A stretch of DNA of 64,000 nucleotides, from NCBI GenBank assembly GCA_035772735.1, contig JASDFA010000001.1, positions 88,933,501 through 88,997,500 on the forward strand, written 5' to 3'. Of this stretch, positions 45,149 through 56,130 are shown one piece after another. The notes beneath the pieces were generated by a model that was given only the letters and a program-made list of their open reading frames with translations, was not told the DNA's origin and made no database searches. The stretch comes from Datura wrightii (Eukaryota > Streptophyta > Magnoliopsida > Solanales > Solanaceae). A program made the position numbers and the translations under genes. Numbering within the stretch: the first letter of the stretch is position 1; each line of letters opens with the position of its first letter.

Positions 45149-47453
45149 TGTCACGCCCCGCCTTGGGAGGCATGACTGACACTTGGTGCCCTACTAGGAC
45201 TTGGACTGCTGGACTAGCTAAGCCTAAGCACTTATGGTGCCAGGCTGGCTCTAACTCTGGATTCAAGAAAATGACGGGCTATATAACGGATGTAAATACA
45301 GCTTCCGGCCGACTAGGCCTATAGCCACCTGTAAGAAAACAACAGCTACCCAGAACAACTGAATCAATAGGGAACCTATGCGGGCCGACAAGGCCACCAT
45401 GCTGTCTAGTTATTTCTGAATCAAGAAAACAAGTGCTAAACTGCTACGTGACCAACAATATCACCACTACCAACTGAATAAGGCCCGACACAGCCATCGT
45501 AAACAAACTAAAACATACACATGGCCTCACACGACTGGTACAGCTAACCACAGGGAATATACAATCTGCAAGCCTCTAAGAATACTGATAAGATGGTCGG
45601 GACAGGGCCCCGGCCTACCCATACTATACAACAAAAGAAAAGGAATAAACCTCTAGCTGTCTAGCTCCATATGACAGGAGTTGATGACTCTATGCGCTGG
45701 CTGGAATCACGAGGGTTCGGCTCCTCGTCTATGAGTACCTGCAGGCAAGTAATGCAGTGCCCCCAAACGGGTGTCAGTACCACTGGTACCGAGTATGCGA
45801 AGAAAACTAAACATAACTGAAGATAAACAGTAATTTGGTAGTACTGAGATGACAGTGGATAGCTAAAACTGTCTGGAATAGTAGAATCTATAACGAGCTT
45901 AACTGTACTGGCAAGAAGATAAGAATCATACCTGTCGATGCGGCGTCCTGCTATCTATCAATTTAATAAGTAATATATATATATATATAGCATACAAGAA
46001 CCTATACCAGCCCCCATAAGCCGGAAGGTGCCAATCAACACGCAATCTATATACCCCTACCCGGTCAAACCATCCAAAAATAAATTCACTCCACTCACCT
46101 AATAACTACGAGCACCCCGCCGGCCCCCTGGGTATGCAGCTTGGGCTCTCTGGGCCCCTGACTATAACTGTATCTGAGTTCGGAGGACTCCTGTAAATGT
46201 AATCTAAGATCTACATCTGTAATTTGTAATTTGTGCCCTGGGCGCAAGCGCTCGACAGGGTATGCTATAATGTTGATCAGCCTGCTATGGGGAATGCTGC
46301 ATCCCATCTTCGTCCTACTGCGGACGGCATGCCACTCCTTGGACTGACGTATCCTCACCCTCTGGCGGGCGAGTCGGCGTAGCTATTAACCCTGGGGCAG
46401 CAAGGAAGCTCTAAGGGTGCCCACATATCACAAACAAGTCTCAACAAGCAACAGTAATCACATATAACATGTATATTAAATCTGAAAATACTATCCATGT
46501 TTTGATATTCTATTCTAAATCTCTTGTTGCATTAAACTGAATCTAATACTGAGTTAAACTGAGTCTGGGATTGATATCTTGCTATTTGGTACAAATTTAC
46601 TGACTTTTATTCTGAATATGGAGTAATAATACAAACATACTTAATACTCGGCTTCTGGAACTTCCTTCTGGAATTTATTCTATTTTACTATACTAGAATT
46701 ATTAACTTGCCGAAGAAACTGGCTTTACATACCTCAATTGTCGTCTTTCCGGCTAACTGGCGTAACTCGGCCAATATTCAGCTATTTCTTCCAACTATAT
46801 TCACATTCATAGATATTAGAACTAAATTCATCAATATTCCGGAAGAAAATACTACTTTGAATATATATATAGCCCAAACTTTGACTTATCAAAAGACCAG
46901 TCGAAAACTCGCTATTTCTCGGAAGTCCAGAAGGGAGAAATACTTACTTTAGGGCTAGGAGTATATTGACACTAATTTGGAGCAATTCCACTTACCTTAG
47001 CTTGATAGGACGATGATTCGCCGGCCGAATTTCACGAAACTAACTCCGCAGGAATGCTCCCGGCAGCTTAATACTTCACTACCCAAGATTAATTCGAGTT
47101 TGGACCGCGTTTAATAGCGTAAATGGATGGAATTTCATCGAATTCTCTCGTTCCCTCTGTTTTCTGGTTGCTCTCTAGAAATTATTGATAATTATCTAAA
47201 AAAACCGAAGTGGAGGCTTTATATAGTTGGGGCTGGACCTCACCTCCGTGACACGCCAGCCAACGCGGAGGTGAGCCCTCCGTGACACGTTGGCCATCGC
47301 AGAAGGGGTCTGCCCAGCCTCCTCTTGTGATGGTTCGACGTGGCGCTTGTCCGGTATTTCCCCAGGCCTTTTTCTAGCATGTGTGGCATTCTAAAACTCT
47401 TAACCAACATGCGAATAGGACATCTAAATGTCAAGAATTTAGGGGGTGTAACA
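45149..47453 (-). mobile_element. Chromovirus solo LTR, minus strand (2.31 kb)
   Basis: In plus coordinates it begins TGTCACGCCCC and ends GGGGGTGTAACA, flanked by GTAAG at 45144-45148 and 47454-47458. It is the same subfamily as 9644-12335. On the minus strand it has CGTGNCACG at 47281-47289 and 47247-47255, a TATA box at 47217-47225 and the hairpin at 46914-46941. A (TA)9 run lies at 45972-45989. Confidence 0.95.
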
Positions 47454-47458
47454 GTAAG

Positions 47459-48773
47459 GGCTGCAATTGAGTGAAATTACTAGCTTCGGGCGAAAACTAT
47501 TTAATGAACGAAAGTCAGAATTCAAGGTATATTAAGGCTTATCTCTTTGGAAAGTTATTCTGGTCATATAGTGATACGACCTATGCCTTCGAAAGTAGAC
47601 AATGATCCTATATATTGTGATTAGCTGATGCCAGTAGATAATGAGCTTATACGTTGTAATTAGTTGTTGCTAGTATATAAGGATTATGCATGTATGGTTA
47701 GCTTCAATAAGATGTTTTGAGATTGTATCCTAATATCCCCCGTCGTAAATGGGTATGTTCAGTGTGACAAAAGCTAGAAGCGTTATAGAGATATCCCCAG
47801 TTTATTTATTTACTATTTGAAAGTTCCTGATGTTCTATTGTCATGTCAAGGCCTTAGAAATTTAGGGTTAGCTGTTGGGCCTAAGTTAGTAAGTTGGACA
47901 GCATAGGGTGCAGCCGGGGGATACAACTATCAGCTGGACGCCTGTATGGTCAGTAAAGCTTGCCCAGAGGTCGTTGGGTACCTTGACGCCTCTAGGGCCA
48001 GAATTTGGGTAGAATGGTCTTACCCTAGAGTCAGTGACACCAAAGTTGCCTAGTGAAATGAGTGATAGCCTACCATCCAGGTAGCCACTGCCAGTGGTGT
48101 GGTTGCAATCGACTTAGTGCTTGTCATACAGGTCCCTAGGAGGTCATCCTACTTATATAGGTCCGATAGACCCATGGGTACCCTAAGGAGGGGACCTTAT
48201 TATTAGTTGGATGCGGAACCAACGCCCCTGCCTGCTTGTATAGATACTCAGGTATAGGTTGTTGTGAGTGACCAGGTCCAGACAAACCTACCTACGAGGC
48301 TAGGAATTTCCCAGAGGAGACATAAGAAATCTGAACAGACCAAATTAAGGTCTAAGGGGTTAGAAACATGTTAGTACAGTATTAACTTTAGGCTAAGAAT
48401 TATAGAAAGCTGCCTGTGGAAGGTTAAGGGTTGACAGCTCAAGAGCATGTCTGATTAGGAGCAGCCCCACAGTTGTTCTAACTGGAGAAACTAAATATTT
48501 GGTCGTCCACGACCTTATGGTTAGCCTATAAGCTATCATTATCTAGCATGACATTCACAACGTCATTTAGGCCACTCCAAATCTTGCTCTATACTGTCTA
48601 GACCATTAGATATTATGATCACTCCCAGGATCCTCAGAGCAGATGTAGGCACACAGGGTGTTCTTGTTGGTTGCTATACAGACTATTCTAGGGGTGAGTA
48701 GCGATCACATTAGGCCTTAAGAGATAGATACGCCTTTTGAGTGGCTAAGTTGAGACTAAAATGTAATATATTG
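47459..48773 (+). mobile_element. 3' LTR of outer chromovirus, segment 2
   Basis: It matches 31303-32630. It ends at TSD TATTG (48769-48773), where the second Athila-like element is inserted. Confidence 0.92.
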
Positions 48774-50264
48774 TGTTGTGCCCACAAGTGTACGGGTCGT
48801 ACAAGTAATATAGTGTCCCTTTTTAAGAGCCGGATGTCGAACCCACAGGGACTAGACCAATTCAGCTAACTATCAAGTTCAAGTGTGATATTAAATGCTG
48901 CAAGTGTTGATTATAGAAGTTTTCGATAGAGTTAATTAAGTCTAGGGGCGGTCAACGAAATACTCTGAATTAATTCAAGGAGCAACTAGAGTTAAAGCCG
49001 GATAATCATGCGATACTATGATTTGCAATGGTTTAAATATGAAACTATCAATTGTCGTCTCACATAATTGGAATTTCATGTTCCTGGTCTTTCAAACCTC
49101 TAAACACGACAAACTAGCCTCACTACTACATTGTTGAGCGAGGATGTTATTTCTAGTTCGTGGGCAATTCACTACGTGGATGTGGTTTATGGGGTTTATG
49201 CTCTTGATTAGGGACTTTCATACCTCTAATCATTTAACTCAACTTAGCCTCACAACTATTTCTTCGAGTAGTGATGTGATAATTCTAAGTTGGTGTCTAG
49301 ATCATCCTATTTTATCAACCAAGCAAGGTATTAGGTATATTTCTACCCTAACACAAATCATATCATGAGATACAATCTTACTCCCTACATTCTCTTGTTC
49401 TTGCCTAGGTTATCTTTCTCAAGCATGTACCTAAGCTTAACCCACTTGTTTTCATGGTGATCAGTCATAAAAACAACCATAATTCAGAATGCAAGACAAA
49501 ACAACAATTAATAACTTAAAACCAAGACAAAATTGCAAAATCGCAAATCATATCTTGTGGCTTCAACCCTAGAGGGAGGGTTCTAGCCACTCATGCTCGT
49601 ATAATTACAAGAAAACATAATTAAAGTAGCATACTTACAAGAATTGGTAGAAGAGAAGATGAAATTGATGAACCCTAGGTGAGTTCTCCCACTTCTCCCT
49701 CACTCCTTGGCAATTTTTAAGAAATAAATCGTGACTTTTCTCTCTTTTTTTAGGAGCTAAGGGACCTATTTATAGTAAATGAGAAAAAGCAACTATTTCG
49801 CCCGAAGTGGAGTGGCTCCGTGTCATAGAGGTTATCGCGCCATTATGTCTCCGTGACACGAAGGCGTCGCGTTGGCACACTGGAAAGCAAAACAGTCGCC
49901 AAGAAGAAGATGTTCGCGATGGCAGCGTGCCATGCTACTTGTGCAGCACGTTTGATGGCGTGTCACGGCCTGGTCGTGCAGCCTGCCTGCTGTGGCACGT
50001 TGCCAACGCACAGGTGGGCTGTTTCACGCATCCTCCTTGCCGACTTTCGCGGTGTACTTCCGATTCCATTCCTCCACTTCACCAACTCATGGATTAGTTC
50101 TTCAAATTCATTTTAAACCTAATAAAACAAGAACTAATCATGTTGGTTAGTATATATATTCACATTTGCATAAAATTACATGAGAATGCATATAATTAAG
50201 TCGACAAACAAGACAAAACTAAGTTATAAAGCATCACTCGGGCATGCTATTTTGCCCGAGATCA
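48774..50264 (-). mobile_element. 3' LTR of the zinc-knuckle element
   Basis: In plus coordinates it runs TGTTGTGCCCAC to CCCGAGATCA. CGTGNCACG lies at 49852-49860 and 49959-49967, and a minus-strand TATA box (TATAAATA) at 49767-49774. The tip inverted repeat CGGGCA...TGCCCG is the same as in the 36249 LTR. Confidence 0.95.
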
Positions 50265-52148
50265 CCTACCCCACACTTAAAGCCTTGTTCGTCCTCGAAC
50301 AACCCTTTTACATCTCATGTAAATGAATACTCACACATAACTAATTTAGCAAGACAATTCAAGCTATGGCTGTAATGATTATTTAAGATAGCAAGTTAAA
50401 AATAGAGCATGCACGATAATAAATGAAATGATATACAACTCCGTTAAGACTTCCTAACCTCAAGAATGGACTCTCAATGCAAACTCATGCAAATCAACCG
50501 ATCAAGAAATCCGACATGAACGTTATCTCTCATTAAACATGTGCCCTCACAACAAGAGAGTTACCCATTTTTTACTCACAAATTTTCAAATCACAACATG
50601 TATGGGTATATGAATAAGATTACGCTCGCTCTCACAAAGAATTCACATGCATCATGTAGTGACCCATAAGCTTTCCCTTAGTGTTTTACTCCACTAATTT
50701 AAGGATGTATGAACGTAAGATCAAGTAGGACTTAATGGGTTGTAATATAAGCTAAGGGACGGGTAGGTACTATTTTGGCCAGTAATAGTGACTATCTCCC
50801 CCAAGCGCTATTAATACATCCAACATTCATTAAGGACATCTCTTTTCTTACTTCCTCCTCATTCTTTTCAATCTTGAATTTTCTCTTCTTGTTCTCATTT
50901 CTTTAAGCACACTCAGCTTAGTAGTAAGGAGTACTTAAGCAATTTTTCTCATTCATTTATTTTCTTACTCCCTGCTAATAATCAACCATTTTCACACAAG
51001 TGCACCTTTGTCCTTTTCTCAACTTTCACAACTTCTACTTTTCCTTCTTTTTCACGCTTCTCACTCCTTCACTCTTTGGAACTTTTCACTTAAGCGCTTC
51101 AGAGTTTTGGATCAAATTTAAAGCTAATGAAAGAAAAGGATTAAGCGTATGTTGTAGCTATCAAAGAATAGGCTCAAGTCTCAATGGGGCTAACTAGGAT
51201 TAAATATTCAAGGTAGGTAAAGTGAGGTATAACATTTAGGTTCATTCAAAGAAATGCCTAAATCATCTCCTACAGTACACATCCTTCATTTCGTTTTATA
51301 TACACACCAGGCAAGTTCTAGACATTCCACAATAGCACGGAATATTCGAAAAACTTACACTCACAGCACATGCTCAATTCAAGACACATTCAGCAGACTC
51401 TTAACTCAGCTAATCACAAAAATTCAGAATTGAGCTTCAATCACATTGAGTCAAATTCACGAGCCTAAGCGTCTCAAACAAAGTTATACACTTCTTACAT
51501 GCTTCAACACTAACTACACTTGTATCTTACAATCATGTATAGCACATAACAAGAACATCAAGCCATCAAGTAGTTATGGGTTCAAAAACCAAAATCTATT
51601 GACTAATTTTTTCTTAAGACGGTCGTCATCCATCCATCATTGGAAATAGTCTCTATCTATGACTAAAAACATTATATATAGACAAAGAAAAAAAAATTTA
51701 TTCATCGGTTCAAAGGCCCCCGTCGGAAAAGAACCGAAAAGAAAAACCAATGGGTGATGAAGTCATGCTTGACTCACAAAAAAAAATTTCAAATATTTCT
51801 CACAAGCATTACATTCACCAAAAATCGTTAAGCACAAAAATTTTGAAATTTCCCTCACCCCACACTTGAATAATGCTATGTCCTCATAGCATCAAATTAA
51901 AATTTAAAGAGGGTGAGAAATACTCCCTGAGGCCTTTAGTCCTAGCTAACAGCATGTTTATCTTCTACAGCTGCACAAGTGTGTGTTTGACCCCACAATT
52001 TTTATCGTCCATGCTTATTAGCTTCCTCCTCCAAGGGTACTCAAACTTCCCCTTCATCTGTGCTTAACATTCCACCAAAAACAACACAAGATGAAAAATA
52101 AATAAAATCAACACAAATGCAAGAAATTAAAATGGTACCCATGGTACC

Positions 52149-52166
52149 CTTGGGTTGCCTCCCAAG
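52149..52166 (-). promoter_or_regulatory. AGGCAA-loop hairpin
   Basis: The minus strand reads CTTGGG-AGGCAA-CCCAAG, preceded by GGCGCTG, about 40 bases after the ORF stop. Confidence 0.75.
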
Positions 52167-52180
52167 CAGCGCCTAATTTT

Positions 52181-52197
52181 ACGTCGCGGCACGACGT
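52181..52197 (-). promoter_or_regulatory. Hairpin ACGTCG/CGACGT
   Basis: The minus strand reads ACGTCG-TGCCG-CGACGT, 9 bases after the ORF stop. It pairs with the AGGCAA hairpin as a double-hairpin module. Confidence 0.65.
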
Positions 52198-52205
52198 ATA
52201 AAGTT

Positions 52206-53207
52206 TCACAACTTTTTCCTCCACCTTGAGGATATGAATCTCACCCCAAATTTCTTCTCTAATTCTCTCTTATGTTCCCGGGGTGGTGGTGAAGAAATGA
52301 AAGGACCACGCAGTAGATGTCGCCATTGGCATTTATTGGCCCTTAAGTAAGTTTCATTCTTTCTTTCAGAATTAGCAAATTTCAGAATATATGGGGCTTG
52401 TTCCCCCTCTATATCTTTCTCCACAAGTTTGGAAGACTCTAGTTCTAGGTTGTCAACCAAACTCAATGTCGAAGAATGATTCGAGTGGGGTATAATACAC
52501 CTCAACTCTGAAACTGCATTTAGCTCGACTTGCTTACTTGTATGTACCTTCTCCACATTAACATCTAAATCCTCATGAATGTCAAATGGTAGGTACTCTA
52601 TCTCTTCTTTCAAGAATGGATCGGCTATGCATTTGAGAAATTCATGGAGACTCTCGGGAGCTTCCAACAGTTGAGCTTGTTTCAAGAACTCACTCTCATC
52701 TTCTCTTTGTGGTCCCTCCTGAGTATTGCATAAAAAAGTCACTTGCACTTCAGAGCAAGCTTCAGCTTCAGCCCTCATCTCCATGAACTTGTTGCTTATC
52801 ATTTCTAGGGCCTCTCCATTTTCCTCTTGCTGAATTCTTAATGCTTCCCTCTCCTCCTTCATTGCTTCTGTTTGCTCAAGGATCTGTTTTAGCATGTCTT
52901 CTATTCGAACTTGGCGTTCCAAGTCCTCATTTTCATCATCCTTATAATCAGCAAAAACAACAGAAGGATCATAGTAGGGGCTTGGGGGAGGGGAGTATGC
53001 ATTCGGACAGCCATCCCAATGGCCATCTTGACCTCCACATATATTGCAAGTGTATGCATTTGGGCAACCATTCCAATGGCCATTTTGACCACCGCATATA
53101 TTACAAGTATTACAATGTTGCCATAAGTGGGGTCCTCCGCAATTCAGACAAGACTTATCAAAATAAGAGTATCCACCATTTAACCCATTTATATTCCAGG
53201 ATGTCAT
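52206..53207 (-). CDS. Zinc-knuckle and coiled-coil protein in the gag position
   Basis: This is an intact 333-codon ORF with a true ATG at 53205-53207, 129 bases after the PBS, where gag normally begins. Residues 18-70 hold three knuckle-like modules: CLNCGGPHLWQHC (CX2CX3HX4C) and two nearly identical copies of CNICGGQ(N/D)GHW(N/D)GC (CX2CX5HX3C), a tandem duplication of about 54 bases. A proline-rich spacer follows (PPPSPYY). Residues about 95-155 are highly charged with heptad-like spacing (RIEDMLKQILEQTEAMKEER), a likely coiled coil. The middle is acidic; the last 45 residues are basic (WRHLLRGPF...FISSRWRKKL). It has no similarity to the Athila Gag of 38002 that I can see. RNA binding and multimerisation are inferred. 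Possible origins are a captured host gene or a remodelled gag. Confidence 0.8.
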   Translation of the reverse strand: MTSWNINGLNGGYSYFDKSCLNCGGPHLWQHCNTCNICGGQNGHWNGCPNAYTCNICGGQDGHWDGCPNAYSPPPSPYYDPSVVFADYKDDENEDLERQVRIEDMLKQILEQTEAMKEEREALRIQQEENGEALEMISNKFMEMRAEAEACSEVQVTFLCNTQEGPQREDESEFLKQAQLLEAPESLHEFLKCIADPFLKEEIEYLPFDIHEDLDVNVEKVHTSKQVELNAVSELRCIIPHSNHSSTLSLVDNLELESSKLVEKDIEGEQAPYILKFANSERKNETYLRANKCQWRHLLRGPFISSPPPREHKRELEKKFGVRFISSRWRKKL

Positions 53208-53336
53208 GTTAAGAAGGGTATCAGATTAAAAATAAAAATTTAAAATAAATCTAAAACTAATAAAGAAAAAAAATTCAACACTTAAGGAAATTTAAAAATC
53301 ACACAGAAACAGACAAATTCACTGAACTTCGCCGAG

Positions 53337-53354
53337 TCCCCGGCAACGGCGCCA
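53337..53354 (-). promoter_or_regulatory. Primer-binding site, tRNA-Asp type
   Basis: TCCCCGGCAACGGCGCCA in plus orientation, the reverse complement of the 37852 PBS, six bases inside the 5' LTR. Confidence 0.92.
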
Positions 53355-53360
53355 AAAACT

Positions 53361-54845
53361 TGTTGTGCCCGCAAGTGTACGGGTCGTACAAGTAATATAG
53401 TGTCCCTTTTTAAGAGCCGGATGTCCAACCCACAGGGACTGGACCAATTCAGCTAACTATCAAGTTCAAGTGTGATATTAAATGCCACAAGTGTTGATTA
53501 TAGAAGTTTTTGATAGAGTTAATTAAGTCTAGGGGCGGTCAACGAAATACTCTGAATTAATTCAAGGAGCAACTAGAGTTAAAGCCGGATAATCATGCGA
53601 TACTATGATTTGCAATGGTTTAAATATGAAACTATCAATTGTCGTCTCACATAATTGGAATTTCATGTTCCTGGTCTTTCAAACCTCTAAACACGACAAA
53701 CTAGCCTCACTACTACATTGTTGAGCGAGGATGTTATTTCTAGTTCGTGGGCAATTCACTACGTGGATGTGGTTTATGGGGTTTATGCTCTTGATTAGGG
53801 ACTTTCATACCTCTAATCATTTAACTCAAACCTCACAACTACTTCTTTGAGTGGTGATGTGATAATTCTAAGTTGGTGTCTAGCTCATCCCATTTTATCA
53901 ACCAAGCAAGGTATTAGGTATATTTCTATCCTAACACAAATCATATTGTGAGATACAATCTTGCTCCCTACATTCTCTTGTCCTTGCCTAGGTTATCTTT
54001 CTCAAGCATGTACCTAAGCTTAACCCACTTGTTTTCATGGTGATCAGTCATAAAAACAACCATAATTCAGAATGCAAGACAAAACAACAATTAATAACTT
54101 AAAACCAAGACAAAATTGCAAAATCGCAATCATATCTTGTGGCTTCAACCCTAGAGGGAGGGTTCTAGCCACTCATGCTCGTATAATTACAAGAAAACAT
54201 AATTAAAGTAGCATACTTACAAGAATTGGTAGAAGAGAAGATGAAATTGATGAACCCTAGGTGAGTTCTCCCACTTCTCCCTCACTCCTTGGCAATTTTT
54301 AAGAAATAAATCGTGACTTTTCTCTCTTTTTTTAGGAGCTAAGGGACCTATTTATAGTAAATGAGAAAAAGCAACTATTTCGCCCGAAGTGGAGTGGATC
54401 CATGTCATAGAGGTTATCGCGCCATTATGCCTCCGTGACACAAAGGCATCGCGTTGGCACACTGGAAAGCAAAACAGTCGCCAAGAAGAAGTTGTATGCG
54501 ATGGCAGCGTGCCACGCTACTTGTCCAGCGCGTTTGATGGCGTGTCACAGCCTGGTCGTGCAGCCTGCCTGCCGTGGCACGTTGCCAACGCGCAGGTGGA
54601 CTGTTTCGTGCATCCTCCTTGCCGACTTTCGCGTTGTACTTCTGATTCCATGCCTCCACTTCACCAACTCATGGATTAGTTCTTCAAATTCATTTTAAAC
54701 CTACTAAAACAAGAACTAATCATGTTGGTTAGTAATATATTCACATTTACATAAAATTACATGAGAATGCATATAATTAAGTCGACAAACAAGACAAAAC
54801 TAAGTTATAAAGCATCACTTGGGCATGCTATTTTGCCCGAGATCA
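53361..54845 (-). mobile_element. 5' LTR of the zinc-knuckle element
   Basis: TGTTGTGCCCGC to CCCGAGATCA in plus coordinates. CGTGNCACG lies at 54508-54516 and 54573-54581, and a minus-strand TATA box at 54349-54356. Confidence 0.95.
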
Positions 54846-54850
54846 TATTG

Positions 54851-56130
54851 GTTGGGATTGACCCCAACTAGGTTAGCCTTTCATTTACCAACTTTAGAGT
54901 TGCTAACTGTGTCATGTCCTATGAGGCTATATGATGTTGCTCAAAGGAGCTATATGATGTTGATCTAAGGAGCTATGTTATGTCCCAAGGGACTATATTC
55001 AGGCCCAAGGGTCATATTATAATCCATCAATGAATGGGCTTCCACTTTTACGACGTATCGGCTTAAATGTTCCTCCGTCGAGCTTTATGTGCACAGGGTG
55101 CAGTTATAGGAGCCCAACAGACTCAGACATAATTACAGGAGTCCAGCAGGCTCAGATGTGGACCCAAAAGCCAGGTAGGTTTGCTATAGTACTAGTTGAA
55201 TCATATGAACCTGGATAGGGGTATAGATAATTATACTTGTTAGGGCTTATGGGGGGCCTGGTAGGTTGTTTCTGTGTTGCTTGCACCTTTCAGGCTTATG
55301 GGACCAAGTTAGGTTCTTATTTGTATTCTTGCTTTCTAGCAATAGTCTATGAATGTATAGTCATACAGTTTAGTTCATATATGTGTAGTGATTTACTAGA
55401 TACAGTTTATGGATAAGGAAACTCACAGGTTAACTTCTGCCCTTTCTTGTTATTCACTTCCAGTTCTTTATCAGCTTTTAATTAGCTTCCATTAATGCCT
55501 TACATATTTTACTAACGCCCAACTATGGGGCCCTTCATACTTTCCTGCAGGTTTAGACAGACAGATTGCGAGATCTCCTAGCAGCTATTTAGAGTCAGCA
55601 AATTGGCAAGCTCCTTTTATTAGGGCATGCCAGGTTTTAAAGATTTATCAGCCTTTTATCTGTACAGAATTTGGGTAGGCCAGGGCCCTGTCTCAACAAA
55701 TATTTTTCATTCTTAGAGGCTTGCAGACTATAGTCTTCGGTTAGTTGTCCGTGTTGGTCGTGTAAGACCTATATATGTTCAGTTCTATATGTTGGCTGTG
55801 AGGGGCCTAGTATAGCTTTCAATTACCGGCCTTATTGGCTATAGTATTTATATGACTGTCTATTTTTATTCTGTTATAACTAAACACCATGGTGGTCTTG
55901 TCGGCCCGCATAGGACCCCTATTATGATTATATTGGGTTAGCTATTTTCCTTTACAGGTGTTGCGTAGCCTTGTCGGCCCGAGGCTGTATTTACAGCTGA
56001 GATATAGCAGTTTGTTTTCTTGATTTTTGAATTGCTAGTAGGCACCAGAAGTGCATATGCCCAGCCATGTCAGCACAAATCCTAGTATGGCAATAGGTGC
56101 CAGTCATGCCTCCCAAGGTGGGGCGTGACA
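54851..56130 (+). mobile_element. 3' LTR of outer chromovirus, segment 3
   Basis: It matches 32625-33895 and ends GGTGGGGCGTGACA directly before TSD GAAAA. Confidence 0.93.

Larger units (their letters stand above)
50265..52205 (-). other. Non-coding 3' region, PPT, conserved island and hairpin pair
   Basis: The PPT region (minus strand AAGTGTGGGGTAGG) adjoins the LTR at 50265-50279. The conserved island lies at 51611-51735. Near the ORF end are the AGGCAA hairpin (52149-52166) and the ACGTCG/CGACGT hairpin (52181-52197). No coding sequence is recognised. Confidence 0.75.
48774..54845 (-). mobile_element. Non-autonomous Athila-like element with zinc-knuckle ORF (6.07 kb)
   Basis: It is complete, with LTRs of 1,491 and 1,485 bases, a perfect tRNA-Asp PBS, one 333-codon ORF, the hairpin pair, a long non-coding 3' region and a PPT. 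No Gag, PR, RT, RNase H or IN motif is present. The LTRs differ at roughly 35 positions by hand count (about 2.3%), so it is somewhat older than the 36249 element. Confidence 0.95.
48769..54850. repeat. TSD TATTG
   Basis: TATTG at 48769-48773 and 54846-54850 flanks the two LTRs. The intact 5' LTR of the host chromovirus has ATATTGGTTGGG at the matching place (32616), confirming the empty site. Confidence 0.97.
30585..56130 (+). mobile_element. Chromovirus (Tekay/Del-like), full length but decayed, with three nested insertions
   Basis: The 5' LTR (30585-33895, 3,311 bases), PBS, decayed pol, PPT and 3' LTR are all present. The 3' LTR is 44441-45148 plus 47459-48773 plus 54851-56130, giving 3,303 bases once insertions and duplicated TSD copies are removed, which agrees with the 5' LTR. 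The net element is about 9.4 kb. Insertions at 36249, 45149 and 48774 each have their own TSD. Confidence 0.93.
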
